Positions 46,906-59,704 of a DNA stretch of 64,000 bases are shown here, piece by piece. The stretch lies in assembly GCA_022749755.1 (NCBI GenBank), contig CM040446.1, positions 461,339-525,338 of the forward strand. Reading direction: 5' to 3'. The position numbers were made by a program, and so were the translations under genes. This stretch comes from Azadirachta indica (taxonomy: Eukaryota; Streptophyta; Magnoliopsida; Sapindales; Meliaceae). Numbering within the stretch: the stretch's first letter is position 1; every line of letters begins with the position of its first letter. The notes under the pieces were generated by a model. That model was given only the letters and a program-made list of their open reading frames with translations, was not told the origin of the DNA and did not search any database.

Positions 46906-48290
46906 ATGGCGACCGAGCAACATAAACCAGTGCCTTTCTATAAGTACAAGGTCAAGAAAGATGCTTCTAAGGTAATTACTAATCTCTCATCTACAATTCA
47001 ATTCTTTTATCATGCATGCATGCATATTAATATTATACTTCTATTTTAAATTGATAAGATAATAATGTTTTCTGTTTTCTTGACGGTCAGCTCATTACAG
47101 CAACTCCCCTTGTAAAACTTAACAAAGTCACTCGAGGATGTGTAGCTACCGTTGTTGCGAAGCAAGAGATGTTCCTGCCTACTAAAAGTAACAAAGCCAG
47201 GTCTCTCTTTCACTCTTAATTTTTCACTCTTTCGGTATTGTTAATTAACGTCGATCACATCACACACTAAAGAAATCAATTTTATCTCCTTATATTATAT
47301 TTTTCTACCAACCAGGGCAGCGTTGTTCATGATCAACGATGCAGAAATAAGAGGCGAAATTACTCCTAGAGAGGTAATTTGCTGACTTTCAGTACGCAGA
47401 AGTAATTGATAATTATTAGCTAGCTAACTTATGTTGAATTGCATTATTAGACAACAATAATAGAGCCAACGTCAGGAAACTCTGGAATAAGCTTGGGGTT
47501 TATGGGAGCGCTGAAAGGTTATAAGGTAATTGCAGCAATGCCTAAAAATACAGGCACTGAAACAGGAGTTGCAATGAAAGCATTTGGAGCTAAAGTAGTC
47601 CTTACTGACCCCGCCAAAGGAGTGAACGGAGCTATTACGGTCGCTGAAAAGCTCTATAAGTTAACACCAAATTCTTACATTCTCAAGCCTTTTGAAAATC
47701 ACGCCAATACTGAGGTATCGTACCCAACAAATTATTAATTAATACATTCAAGACTTTAATTATTTATTGTTAGATTAATTATCTTAGTCTTTTGAAATTA
47801 TTATTAACTAGGCACATATAATGACTACGGGTCCTGAAATATGGGATGCTACTCAAGGAAGAAGTAGACATTTTTGTGATGGGAATTGGTACCGGAGAAA
47901 CTCTAGCCGGTGTTGCCCAATGTCTTAAACAGAGAAATCCCAAGATCAAGGTAATTAATTATTTAATTAACTAATCATTCTGAATACAATAATAAATTTT
48001 CTTAAAATTCTTCTTCTTTATAATTTTTTTATTGTTTAATATTCTAGATATATAGAGTGGAACCGGCTGAAAGTAACATGTATAATGGGGGCAAACCAGG
48101 TGACCAATATTATATTTGATTTTGCTGGAGAAACTGATGATTTATATAATTTCAAATAACTTAAATTATAGGTCCTCATGGCATTACTATGATTATGAAT
48201 AAAATTATCATTTTGATTATGAATGTTGTGGTAGTTAAACCTCACTTTAATCAACATTTCGATGATTTAGATAAAAATGGCTCCTATCAA
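46906..48290 (+). pseudogene. Cysteine synthase / beta-cyanoalanine synthase-like pseudogene (BSAS family), truncated
   Basis: PLP-enzyme relative with typical exon structure: 46906-46971, 47091-47200, 47316-47373, 47451-47714, 47812-47950, 48048-48099, and a start at 48172. Visible: TPLVKLN; SNKAR, where the Lys fits the PLP Schiff-base lysine of SVKDR; PTSGNSGISLGFMGALKGYK; AFGAKVVLTDPAKG; TTGPEIW; VDIFVMGIGTGETLAG; YRVEPAESN; GGKPGPH. Exon 5 is 139 nt where 138 keeps the frame: one extra base in QGR/VDIF shifts it. After GPH the ~100-residue C-terminal part is lost and unrelated sequence follows. The SLERR segment after the MP motif is also altered, so it was already divergent. Exon borders still obey GT-AG. 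Confidence 0.85.
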
Positions 48291-48681
48291 CATTTCAAAA
48301 ATTCATCACTTTGGTTCAAAATACTTTGGGTAATATAATTTTGATTTTTTAATTAAAATATTTTGTTGATACTAGATTTCTATTCACTTAATATCAATCA
48401 AGAAATTTGCAACTTGTTGGGAGAGCACATCAGGTATGCTTTAGGCTTCATCTTTTTTGTAACTTTACTAGGAGTTAGTTTTTTATAGTGGCTTAATTAA
48501 AATAGAATTTGTGAGCTTTATTGTTTGTATTTCATTGGACTTGATTTCTTATTTAGATGGATTTTTAGATGCATATTCTAATACTATCTTTCCAATGTTC
48601 TAATTATGCTAATTTTCTGGGCCCTTTTATGTTGGAGTTTTGGATTCTGAATTTCTTAAAATTAAAATTTTGAATAACAAT

Positions 48682-48923
48682 TGTTAATAATAATTGATTA
48701 ATGAAATCAAGATGATTTCTTTCCTTGATTTTGTTAGTCAATATTATTAACAACTTTTCCTTATTTACTATGATTCCTTCTATTTTTATTACTTTGATTT
48801 CTTTCCATAAATATTGTACATAATTACATATTATTTGTTTTCTTATATATTGTTTTGTAAAGCTTATATAAGGAGGATACTATTGTACTAAACTTATTTA
48901 AGAAATAAGAATCGATTTCTTCA
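48682..48923 (+). repeat. 5' LTR of the copia element
   Basis: Matches 53628-53866. Contains a TATATAAGG-type promoter box near 48866. Confidence 0.9.
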
Positions 48924-48925
48924 TA

Positions 48926-48937
48926 TGGTATCAAAAC
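48926..48937 (+). other. Primer binding site (tRNA-iMet type)
   Basis: TGGTATCAAAAC, two bases after the 5' LTR, close to the TGGTATCAGAGC complement of initiator tRNA-Met used by plant copia elements. Confidence 0.75.
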
Positions 48938-49576
48938 TAGATTTGGCTTCATCTCAATATTGGTTTTCCTTCTGATATTTAGTTTGAAATTCTGTCTCTC
49001 TACACTATCCGCAAGATTCACTATTTTTCGCTCTCCTCAACTGTGCGTGGACTCCACGAGCCACCATCCTTATCCGCGCGTGTGGCTCACACGCGGCTGC
49101 CACAACCAACCTTCTTTTTGTAGCACCACATGTTCCCACAGCATTAGAGTTTGCTGGCCAATCTGTTTGTGGTCTCTATATCCTCACACGTGCCACCATT
49201 AGCCTACAAAAAAAGAGTCATTTTTTGGTTCTATCATGCTTCGATCTGACATATTCCCGGCGAGTGAATCCTCATTGCCACCGTCTTTCGACTCAGAACG
49301 CTCCGACCATCGTTCCTATAGTCTCCTTTTGCCATTTCTAACGTTCCATTGTCGTAGTCGACTCCGGGTCAAAAACTGCATGCGCTGCCTTTGCTCCACC
49401 AACGTCTTCGGTGAGTGAATCCTCACCGCCTCCTCCAATTGACTCAAGACGGGCCAAGCATCCTGCCTGTTGCCTTTGTGCTTTATTTCCAACCACCCAC
49501 TGAGGTCAAATTGATTGGACTGTTCTTTGATCAAATAGTTTTTCAGCTATTTCTTTATTCTTGTTTCTCTCAAATC

Positions 49577-52500
49577 ATGGATAAATTAGATGTATCTCAC
49601 CCTATTCATATCCAGTTAGATGGATATAATTATGTTTTATGGGATCAAGCAATGTCCAGTTTCTTCAAAAGACGTCATCTTTAGCTATATGTTACTGGCC
49701 ATATCACCGAACCTATAAAAACTGATGAAGAAACTGATGAAAAGTTCGTTGATCGTTTGGAAGAGTGGGACAATAAAAATCATCAAATAATTATGTGGTT
49801 CCGTAATACATCTATCACTTCTATCCATCTACAATTTGAGAAATTTGAGACAGTCAAAGCATTGTGGGACTTTTAGTCAGTCATCGGTATACTGCCACTA
49901 ATTTGTCACACCAATATCAGATCCTATGCAAGATTTATCAGATGTGCTAAGAGCTCGATCAGTATATTTCTGATTTTGACTCCCATATGCAATTTTTATG
50001 AGACCAGTTATCACTTTCAGAACCTAAATGGATAACCTATGATGATGTAGCAAGATTTACCACTTATAAGGATCAGCAAAGGTTAATGATATTTCTCATT
50101 GCCTTACAAGATACATTTGAACCTACTCGAGCTTTACTTTTTCATCAAAAACCTTTACCTACTTTTGATGAAGCTATTGATATACTTCTCTATGAAGAAA
50201 CTCGACTTGCTCATTTACAACCACCTCACCTTGACACTACTTTAGCTACAACTTCAACTTCTCAGCCTGCCTCTATAGTAAACTGTAACTATTATCATAA
50301 AAATGAGCACTAAGTTCTCAATTGTCCCATCTGAAAATGCAAAGTTTGTCGCAAAGTTGGTTTTCAGCACTTTGCACGAGACTGTCCAAATAAAGGAAGA
50401 CCGAAGCATCCACTACTGTCTGCTGCTGCTGCTGATAACACCAATGACTATCTTACCTCTCTTTTCTTTACCACCACTGATCCTGTATCTCTTCTTCAGC
50501 AACTTTTGCAGAAATTTGATAATCTTCCTATTTCAACTTCCTCAATTCCCTCAGCTACATCCTTTTAGTACTTTGACTCTGCATGCTATAATCATATGAC
50601 TGCAGACTTTACTCTCCTTTTTTCTAAGTCTCTTATCTAACATTTTCCTTCCATTCAAGCTACGAATGGATCTGCTATACATGTCAGTCACTTAGAATAA
50701 ATCCCTTTATCTAATCTCTCTTTACCTGACACCTTCCTAATTCCCTCTCTTATTCACAACCTTTTATCTGTTGGTTAATTATGTGATCTTTTTTTTTTAT
50801 GTTCTTTTCACTGCATTTTATTGTTATGTACAGGATCCGAAGACAGATTAGATGCTTGGGATAGGCCGTAAAGTTGGATGTCTGTTTAAGCTCATCAGTC
50901 TTCATCTGCCATCCACATGTCGCTCTGTTCCTCTGTCTGTTGCTTCCACAACTTCTGTCCCTTCCTTCAGTCTTTGGCACTTCCGAATAGGGCATATGTC
51001 AATCGATCATCTCCGTTCACTGGTTTTTAGTGGTATTCTGGGTACTGTCTCCCATGATCAAATTGATTATGTCTCTTGTCAGTTAGTAAAATGTACTGCT
51101 TTACCTTTCAATAATAATGACTCTATTTTTATTACTCCATTAGATCTCATCCATTCTGATATATGGGGACCCTCTCTTAATGCCACTATGAGAGGTTCCA
51201 AGTACTTTGCTAATTTTGTTGATGATTACTCACGTTATACCTAGATTTATCTTATGAAGTATAGATCAAAGTTATCCAAAATTTATCATGATTTTGTTAA
51301 AATAGTTCAAACACAATTTTCCTACTCTATTAAAGTTTTTCGCACTAATAATGCTATGGAATACAAAAATTCTAGTTTTTAGAGCTCTTGCAAACCAATG
51401 GAACTCTTTTTCAACGCTCTTATCTTGGCACATCCCAATAAAATGATTGGGCTGAACTTAAACATAGACATATCTTTAAAACTGTTCATGTTTTTCTCAT
51501 CTCTACCTCTTATCTAGAGCGTTTTTGGGAAGAAGCTGGTCTTATAGCTACGTACATTATCAATCGACTTCCTTCTCCACTCCTGCGAAATCAATCTCTT
51601 TATGAGCAAATGTTTGGGACTCCTTCTAACTATAATCTACTTAATGTTTTTTGTTGTGCTTGCTTTGTTTTTCTACAACCTCATGAATATACCAAATTAA
51701 AACCACGTACTTATCTATGTTGTTTTCTAGGATATGGGATTGAACATAAAGGTTACAAATGTTGAGTTCCTGTGTCCAATCGATTCCGTATATCTAGACA
51801 TGTAGTCTTCTAGGAACAGAAAATGTTCTTGTCTATTTCGAATTTTCGTTTAGAATTTAATCTTCCTCCTTTCTTTACTTACAAGTCTATAGATCTATTT
51901 CCAGATAACACTAATATAGGTAATTCAGATGAGCCCTCAGCAAATATATCCATTGCACCACTGCCTACTCCTAAGCTGACAACATCGTCTTCTGGGTCTA
52001 CATTTGACATCTCTACTGTCCCTCCGTCTCACTCTTCTGATCTTCCTCTTCCACCTCGTCAATCTAATCGGGTAAGAGAACTTCCTATTCGACTTTCAGA
52101 TTATCGTTGTTTTTCTACAATTCTTTCCTTGTATGAGCCTTAATCTTATTCTGACACTAGTTCTAATCCTGTTTGGTAGCAAGCAATAGCAGAAGAACTA
52201 CAAGCACCTGAAAAATCTCATATATGGGACCTGGTTGATCTACTACCTCAAAAATTAGCAATTGGTTGCAAATAGGTTTACAAAATCAAAATTAAAGCTG
52301 ATAGTTCTATTGAATGGTAGAAAGCCAAACTGGTTGCTGAAGGATTCAATCAAAAGTATAATATTGACTATGAAGAAATCTTTGCCTCTTTTGGCCATGG
52401 CTGTTGTATGACAATGAACACTGTTTCAGATGGATGTTAAAAATGCCTTCCTTAATAGTGACTCACTGAAGATGTTTATATGAAGCCTCTTGTAGGATAT

Positions 52501-53620
52501 TCCCATCCACCACACAATCTACAAGCTTCGTTGTGCCTTGTACAATCTCAAACAGGCTCTTAAAGCTTGGTTTGCCAAGTTTAGCACTACTATTTAGCAA
52601 TTTGGTTTTCACTCTAGCTTTTATGATACATCTCTTTATTTTCAATACAGATCATACATGTGTTATTCCCTTACTTTATACGAATGATATGATATTGATG
52701 GAATATTTGCTCTTAAGACTTCACTTCAGCAGCATTTTGAGATAAAGGATTTTGGCCATCTTAACTACTTTCTTAGTTTTGAGTTGTTTTTTGACTCTGA
52801 CGGCTATTATCCTTCTCAGGCCAAATATGCATTAGATCTCCTTGCTCAAGCTGGGTTGACCAATAAAAAAAAAACTTCTACTCCTCTAGAGCCTAATGCC
52901 AAACTCACGCTTCTTGATGGGGTTTCACTTCAAAATGCCACCCTTTATCGACAGTTACTTGGTAGTTTAATTTATCTCATAGTTACTTGACTTGATATAT
53001 CTCGTGCTGTTCATATTATGGGTCAGTACATTTCAGCTCCTCGCTCTCTTCATTATGCAGCTGTTCTTCATATTCTTCACTACATCAAAGGCACTTTATT
53101 CATGGGCTTCATTTCTTTGCCTGTTCATCTTTACAGTTATGTACCTTTTCTAATGTAGACTAGACTGGTGATTCTACTAACTGACACTCTATAACTGATA
53201 TTTTTATTTTCTTAAGTGACTCTCTTATTTCTTGGAGTTGTCAAAAGCAAACTGTTGTTGCAAGATCTAACACAAAAGCAGAATGCCGTGCTCTTATAGA
53301 TACTACTCAGGAGATTACTTGGCTTCGTTGGCTTTTCAGTGATATAAGTGTTCATCATTCTGGTCCTACTTCTTTTAGCCTGTGATAATAGTAGTATTAT
53401 TCAGATTGCTCAGAATGATGTCTTCCATGAGCACACCCAACATATTAAAGTTGACTGTCATTTCATTCGTCAACATATCACTCAAGGCACCATTACCCTC
53501 TGTTCAATCCTTTCTTTGGACCAATTAGTGGATATGTTCACCAAAAGTTATTATCCTAAGCGTTTTCGTGATCTGGTGTCCAAACTCAAGATAATTTCTA
53601 CTAAACCATCTTTATTTTGA
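49577..53620 (+). pseudogene. Copia gag-pol pseudogene
   Basis: The gag start is MDKLDVSHPIHIQLDGYNY (49577), interrupted by a stop. The zinc knuckle C-x2-C-x6-H-x4-C (CKVCRKVGFQHFARDC) is at about 50339-50386. The GAG-pre-integrase motif LWHFRIGHMSIDHLRSL is at about 50970-51020. Integrase has DLIHSDIWGPS and ANFVDDYSRYT (51150-51241), then EEAGLIATYIINRLPS. RT has IWDLVDLLP, NAFLNSD and, at the catalytic position, LLYTNDMIL instead of YVDD (52673-52700). RNase H has TKAECRAL (53275) and the closing HIKVDCHFIRQ...DMFTK. Many in-frame stops and frameshifts make it inactive. Confidence 0.9.
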
Positions 53621-53627
53621 GTGGGGC

Positions 53628-53866
53628 TATTAATGATAATTGATTAATGAAATCAAGATGATTTTTTTTCTTGATTTTGTTAGTCAATATTATTAACAAC
53701 TTTTCCTTATTTACTATGATTCCTTCTCCTTTTATTACTTTGATTTCTTTCCATAAGTATGTACATAATTACATATTATTTGTTTCCTTATATATTGTTT
53801 TGTAAAGCCTATATAAAGGCTACTATTGTACTAAACATATTCAAGAAATAAGGATCGATCTCTTCA
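53628..53866 (+). repeat. 3' LTR of the copia element
   Basis: Matches the 5' LTR; preceded by the short purine-rich GAGTGGGG (polypurine-tract remnant). Its first dinucleotide is TA where TG is expected. Confidence 0.9.
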
Positions 53867-54079
53867 CAATAATGATGACAAAGTTATAGCAACTTTAAAT
53901 ATATTTATTATCAGGAATGAAATCACGATTCTACATTACTACTAGGAAGTAAAAACCATCTTCCCAAACGAATAAAAAATCGTAATAATAATAATGACAA
54001 TTCCTTAACCCATTCTAATTCTATAAGAATTATAAAAGTAAAATGTGTTCTAGCTAATAAGCTTCGAGTTAGTCCTTGT

Positions 54080-54733
54080 TCAAACTGCCTTGGGTGCTGG
54101 TGTAGACTCGACAACCTTAGCACAAGTGCTTTTCAACAATGGAGGGAAGAAGGGATTAAATGGGAACATCTTGGGCCAACACTTATCATTGATATCAGTG
54201 ACAACCTTGCAGCAAGCAGGGCCAATACCACTGAAAATTTCGCCACTGGTGAGTGCTTTATAAATCTCTAAAGCACACCCTTCTGTGTTTGTAATAGATT
54301 TCCAGCATTCTGTAATCTCAGTCTCATTTAACAGTAATGGCAAGGGCACCTTGCCGGCGGCATTTGTTCCAGCTGCTGCTTGAGGTGAAGGTGCAGCACA
54401 GAAATTCTTCAGCAGTGGAGGAAAAAATGGATTTAATGGGAACATCTTAGGCCAGCAACTGTCATTGACTTGATTAATGGCGCTGCAACAGACGGGACCA
54501 ATCTTTCCAATTTGGCCATGGGAAAGTGACTCGTTAATCTCCCTGAAGCAACCTGGAATGCTTCTAAGGGATTCCCAGCATTTATCAGCGCCTTCTATAT
54601 GTGGTAATAAGCCTGGAATTTGGATGAATGGTGGTGCTGGCTTGAACTGCGCTAGTCCCGTTGAGACCAATATTGCTATACAAGCCACAACCAACATCAT
54701 AGAACCTGCATTTGATGATGATATTTTCGCCAT
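54080..54733 (-). CDS. Secreted two-domain prolamin-like protein (EC1/DUF1278-type), copy 2
   Basis: Intronless, 217 residues, no gaps against copy 1 and about 92% identical (about 18 differences by eye). It has the same signal peptide, both six-Cys prolamin-like domains, the Ala/Pro linker, and the C-terminal STPAPKAV. All twelve domain Cys are kept. Residue 73 is Gly here against Cys in copy 1, so this copy has an even number of mature Cys and looks like the ancestral form. Changes are spread and mostly conservative, suggesting both copies remain under selection. It sits ~214 bases from the copia 3' LTR, on its downstream side, so the insertion did not touch its promoter. Confidence 0.93.
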   Translation of the reverse strand: MAKISSSNAGSMMLVVACIAILVSTGLAQFKPAPPFIQIPGLLPHIEGADKCWESLRSIPGCFREINESLSHGQIGKIGPVCCSAINQVNDSCWPKMFPLNPFFPPLLKNFCAAPSPQAAAGTNAAGKVPLPLLLNETEITECWKSITNTEGCALEIYKALTSGEIFSGIGPACCKVVTDINDKCWPKMFPFNPFFPPLLKSTCAKVVESTPAPKAV

Positions 54734-54815
54734 CAGAAAACTATTTTGCTGTAAGTATTGTATGAACCGGAGGGATGTGTTTAATTTGTGATTCTGAAGA
54801 TGAAATTTGTTTGGA

Positions 54816-54822
54816 ATTTATA
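54816..54822 (-). promoter_or_regulatory. TATA box of prolamin-like copy 2
   Basis: TATAAAT on the minus strand, 83 bases before the ATG, identical in sequence and spacing to copy 1. Confidence 0.7.
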
Positions 54823-56115
54823 GAACGTCAGATGGAGTTACTTGTCTTGAAATATTTATTATAATAAATTAAGGCCGTAGCAGTTCTAATAACATTATTT
54901 TGTTTTAAAATCTCTTATATTAAATCGTTAAAATGGCATCTCTTGCAATAAGGCGATAAATATTCATGAATAGGTTTTGTTTTCCTTCATTTTGTGTCGA
55001 AAGGCTGAACTGGTCTTTAAAGATGAATTAATAAATAAATGTTGACCCCTTTTTTGCAGCATGCAACTCAAAACTTTATTTTTTTGTCTTTTCAGTATAA
55101 GAATATATACAATTAGATTTCAAACAGGGTTTTGTGAAACAACATGAAGTTCAGCTCAGTTTAATATAATGTCTATTAATTTTTAACTAATTCACTATTT
55201 CTTTAATATCTATTAAATTTGAAGAGGAATGGATTATGAAATACCTCTGCACATTAGTTTAAAATTGATGTTTGTAGTTTTGAAGTTGTAATTGTTTCAA
55301 AATAAAAACAACAAATATTATTAATAAAAGTGAGTAAACTTTATTAAAAGTTTGCATTAACGAACCCTTTCCTAACTTTAATTTTAAACTTAAATAAGAT
55401 TCAACAATAAACATATCCTAACATAAGTAATAAATTGATATATGTAATTTCAAAATGTTATTTTAAGCAAACAATTAAATATTTAAGGCATGAAAGGAAT
55501 AACATATAACAGAATAATAAACATTATACCAGTTTGCAATCAGGAAAGTACGCATCTTTAAACTTTGTTGATAGCTATTTTCCCCATTTAATGTATGAAT
55601 AGGTCTGCAAATTAACATTTGAATATTTAAATATTATTCGGATTGTAGTTTAGATGGTATGAGATATGTTGAATGCACTTAAGTCGTCTTTAATTTGAGA
55701 AATAATATGAGTAAAAATTTGTTGTTTCGCAATCTCGCCCATCTAATCCCTTAAAAAGTCTTTAAATATTTAATTTGGCAATTCAGTTTACTAATCTTTT
55801 AAGTTACGAGAATTGATGATGTGAATACATGTTTAAATAACGCCTAAGGTCCTACATTAATAATTTTTGTTGTTTCGAGAGCATTCAAATTCATTTAATG
55901 TTCCCAGCATTAGAAGGAGTTTTTCTTAATTAACGTGTATAACTTCACATAAAACCTAACTCCAAATTTTCAATGCTGACTTCTATATTATATTTAAGGA
56001 AAAGAATTAATATAATAAAGGAACGTTTCTAATCATTTAAAATGGAAAAATATTTTAAAATTTATATACCACTAAAATAATATAATAAATTGCCTCCAAC
56101 TTAAGTTTAATTTTA

Positions 56116-56546
56116 AAATAAATTAATTAGATTTATGCGACAAAGACTACTAGTAAACATTATTAATTAGATTCACGTGACAAATTATTATGTATTAATT
56201 AGATTAATTACTAAAATCTTTTCAGATGGTATACAAAAAATTGTCATTCAAATACTAGCAACATTAGAACCCGGAGGAATGTGATTAATTTATTTTCTCC
56301 CATCAATTAAACAGAAGTCTAACTAGCGAGAATACGACAATATAATTAACCCAAATATATATGCAGTGCAATCAAAAGGTCGACTTTCGTTCGCGATGGC
56401 TATAAAAAAGCCAATAAGCAGCTTATTTTAGAATTTTTAATTAAATTTGTAGTTGGTAATTAAGAAAAATATAAGCTGGTTGTTTCATAATCTGCTTCGA
56501 CCTTATGGCAGATTTTATAAGTAAAGAAAGGGCTACTTGTAAATAA
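56116..56546. other. Unique spacer between prolamin copy 2 and duplication copy B
   Basis: No gene. Contains repeated ATTAATTAGATT words at 56120-56210. It has no counterpart left of copy A in the sequenced part; the matching place there is the 100-N gap. Confidence 0.6.
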
Positions 56547-58206
56547 TTTCTTATTATAATTATTCACGATTGCATTCTAAAATTTCTATTATGACGTTAT
56601 TGCCATATATATATTTTTAATTATTTTTTCATAAATTTGGATTTTCAATTTTCTTTATTAAGGGTTAAAACATCTATGCTTTTTAGTTAAGGGCTCAAGC
56701 CCATTAATCAACAATTTTGGGTATAACAATTGTCATCAAAGAAAAAGAGTTAAAATTGCGTATAAGAGACTTCGGGTTAATAGAATCAAGACTATAGAAT
56801 CAAGACTGATTATGAAATTAAAGTATATATGATTATGTGGACAATTTATAAACAACGTGCTTCGGAGTACCATCCCAAATCAAAGATGCGACCTAGATTT
56901 GCTTTGAAGAATACCAAGAAACATTTCTTTCTCTTCAAAATTAATCCATCTGCGGTAATTTGATGATATATCAAAATTCATTATAAAATATTTTACATAA
57001 AAGTATATCTGAACACCTTTTGTTTATAGGCTCCATAACATGCACCAAATTAATTTATCATTATCTGTTATGATTATCGATTGATGATTCTGACCAGATT
57101 TAGTTTGATCATGATAAAATTTAATGAAAAATTTTATTACTTTGTTAAAACAGAATAATCACGTATTTTTTCTAAGACTTTGATTATTTTTTGAGCATAG
57201 TAATCCCTAATTAGTTTACAAGCCACGACAATCCTAAATTCGGGCTAAGAATAAAATTTTATTTAATTTAATTCGTCCCCAACCTTTAGCTAAATTTGGG
57301 TTTTCGTTGACTCATTTGACATTTGTGTCTCAAATACACCTAATATTCAATATTTGTTTCACATAATTCCTTTGTTTCAGCCAATGTCATTTTACTCCGT
57401 ACCATTTCAATTACTTCATTTAAATTGTATCAATGTAATAGCTAGATTAAAAATGGTAGAATTCCTTGGACCTCCTATGATATGAGATAATTAGCTGATA
57501 CTCCATAAAGTTTTAAAATTGTCTCAATACATCCTTAATATTAATTAAAATCATTTTTTGAGTTTACTTTAAAATCATTTTTTGAGAGGTAAGACTGTAC
57601 TTTGAAATGATAAAAATTAAAGTAAGACTTGACAAGATGCAAAATTTGTTCTGATTTATCTAAATCGACACATATAATTTTACAATAAATTTAATATTTT
57701 ATATTATTTTTTTTTAAATAATTGTAAATTATTTTTGCCAACTCATCCCCACCGTTTTACTCAAAATACACAACCTATAAACTCTAATATCCTCGTTCAA
57801 ATCCACTTTCAATTGAATAAAAAATGCATTCAATCCACCAAATTATCGGTACCATGAAACTCAGACAAGTCTATCCTAATTTAGAAATAATTTACTCAAA
57901 CTCAAACGTGATAGTGAGGGCTCAAAGTCATTCTTTTGTAGGAGAAAAAAAGAAAAATATTGTACTACAAAAATACTGATAAGTGGGTTATTTTTAGTAC
58001 GATTTTATTATTATCTAATTTGAAATGCTGGATTTTCTAAAATTGAGAAATCATAATAATGGAAGCCTTTCTTATGGTGGCAACATAGAGTTATAATTTG
58101 TTCCAGCCGAAAGTATCTTGCGATATTTGTGGATAGGCCAGCTACATATATAACAAGTATACCTCACAATTCAATATTTATTTTACTTCTTTCTTTGTTA
58201 TTTTAA

Positions 58207-58831
58207 GAAACTAGACTAGAGATGAAGACTTTGGTGATCCTCCTTCAAGTCTTCTTTCAAATGCCTTCAATTTGGTTCAATCACCTTTTCTCTCACTATA
58301 ATCCTTCTCTTTGTTTTTCACATCCTCTCTCTAAAAACTCAAATTTTCTTTCTTTGTTATGGTGGCTCTTCATTCCCAAAACATGTAAACCTAAAAAATA
58401 CTTCAATCAAGCCGTTAGCTAACAATCTTACATCTTAAAATCGTCCAAGGACAACGAAGATGCACAAGGGCACTTAAATTTGCACGGACACGCATTGGGA
58501 GAATCGTTGGGTGGTGCAGCCACGCACCTTGGTTGCGCAGACGTGCCGTAGCCTTTATCTTTGGATAGAATGCATTGCATGGCTGGTCCATGCCCAAAGT
58601 TTTCAAACTTTTTTTTTCTTACTTTGGTCCCTGAAACTTTGCATTTTGGTACCCATTTCTCTTCCGGTTTTTTTGACATTTTTTTGAGAATTGATTTCAC
58701 CTTGAATGACAGTCTTCTATCTTTTTAGTACAAGATCACTAAAATTAATTAAATATTAACAAGATTTAAGGATTGATAAAACAATTTAAGTCATAAAGCG
58801 AGTGATAAGTGTGTTTTCTACACACTTATCA
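58207..58831 (-). mobile_element. Truncated solo LTR (copy B)
   Basis: Corresponds to 32011-32636 of copy A. Only the part next to the TTATCA end remains, followed by TAGTC (58832-58836). The other end and the zf-RVT part of the LINE are deleted. The minus-strand open frame at 58428-58700 lies in this LTR and has no domain. Confidence 0.85.
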
Positions 58832-59700
58832 TAGTCCTCTATTTTACAACCTTTGATTGGCTATTTCTTGTTTTGTTTTCTATGCTTTATAGAGGGCGAG
58901 GAACTGTATTCAGTCTAATGATGAAGCCTTTTCTTTTCGTTGTTTTCAATCATATAATTCAGCACATCTTCGTTACATGGTTTCTTTCTGTCCTGATTTT
59001 GTGCATTTTGGTTTAGACTAAGAAATTCTTTCAGCTCTTTGAATTTCGTGGAAGCTTAGAAGAGCTCCAAAATCTTTGATTTTGTTTTCGCATCCTCCCC
59101 TTGTTGGCTATGTAAAGGTAAATACGGATGGGTTGGCTAAAGGAAATCCAAGGTCGGCAGCCTGTAGAGGTTTTTTTATTGACAGTACTTATGTGTTTTT
59201 GCGCTTGTTTTTTGTCAGCAAACAAGCTTTTATGCTGAGATTATGGCTATTATTTTGGCTGTTGAACTTGTATTTGACAAAGGGTAGTTAAACCTTTGGT
59301 TGGAGAGTGATTCGATGCTTGTTATCCATTTGCTTCTCAAAGTTTCGCCATGTCCTACCCGGAAGCTTCATAAACGGTGGCTCAATTGTACATATTTGAT
59401 TTCAAAGATGAATTTCAAATGCATCCATTCTTCTCGTGAGGCCAATTCCGTCCTTGGCACTGTAGCTACTTTGGGGTTGAGATGTGATCAACTTCAATAA
59501 TGGTCTTCTTATCTTACTAAGGTTGGTAGCCTTTTGTTTCACGAGGCTAATGGCTTTCCTTGTTACAGGTTTTGTTAAGTTTTTTCGTTATTCTTCTGCC
59601 TGTTTTATAGCTTTATTAAAGAGTAAGGCTCGATTTGTCCCTTTTTGCTCTTGTGACTATTTGGGTTCTTTTTTTCTTTAAAAGAACTTCCTACCGTTTA
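58832..59700 (+). pseudogene. LINE RNase H remnant (copy B)
   Basis: Same RNase H-like segment as copy A: VKVNTDGLAKGNP (59112-59150), AEIMAIILAVELVFDKG-stop, LWLESDSMLVIHLL (59297-59340), then LHKRWLNCTYLISKMNFKC and SSREANSVLG. Fewer frame breaks than copy A in the second half (59300-59500 is open). Non-functional. Confidence 0.8.
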
Positions 59701-59704
59701 TTTA

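Larger units (their letters stand above)
48682..53866 (+). mobile_element. Ty1/copia LTR retrotransposon, full-length but dead
   Basis: The 5' LTR is 48682-48923 (242 bp, TG...CA) and the 3' LTR 53628-53866 (239 bp, TA...CA). They are roughly 93% alike by eye. CAAT flanks both sides (48678-48681 and 53867-53870), a probable target duplication. It inserted about 0.4 kb after the end of the cysteine-synthase remnant and about 0.2 kb before prolamin-like copy 2. Domain order gag, protease, integrase, RT, RNase H defines Ty1/copia. Confidence 0.92.
54005..56115. repeat. Prolamin-like duplication unit, copy 2
   Basis: Colinear with 37700-39850. The far end (55946-56115) is a diverged copy of the same sequence that reappears almost unchanged at 60076-60250, so this stretch exists three times in the window. 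The rest of 54830-56115 holds no gene. Confidence 0.85.

Noticed and set aside
48036..48257. Minus-strand 73-residue frame
   Set aside because: Opposite strand of the cysteine-synthase exons 6-7; no domain.
49236..49534. Frames between the copia primer site and gag
   Set aside because: Untranslated leader of the retrotransposon; no domain.
58428..58700. 90-residue minus-strand frame with many Cys and Lys (and its 32.2-32.4 kb counterpart)
   Set aside because: It lies wholly inside the solo LTR, is shorter in copy A, and has no domain.
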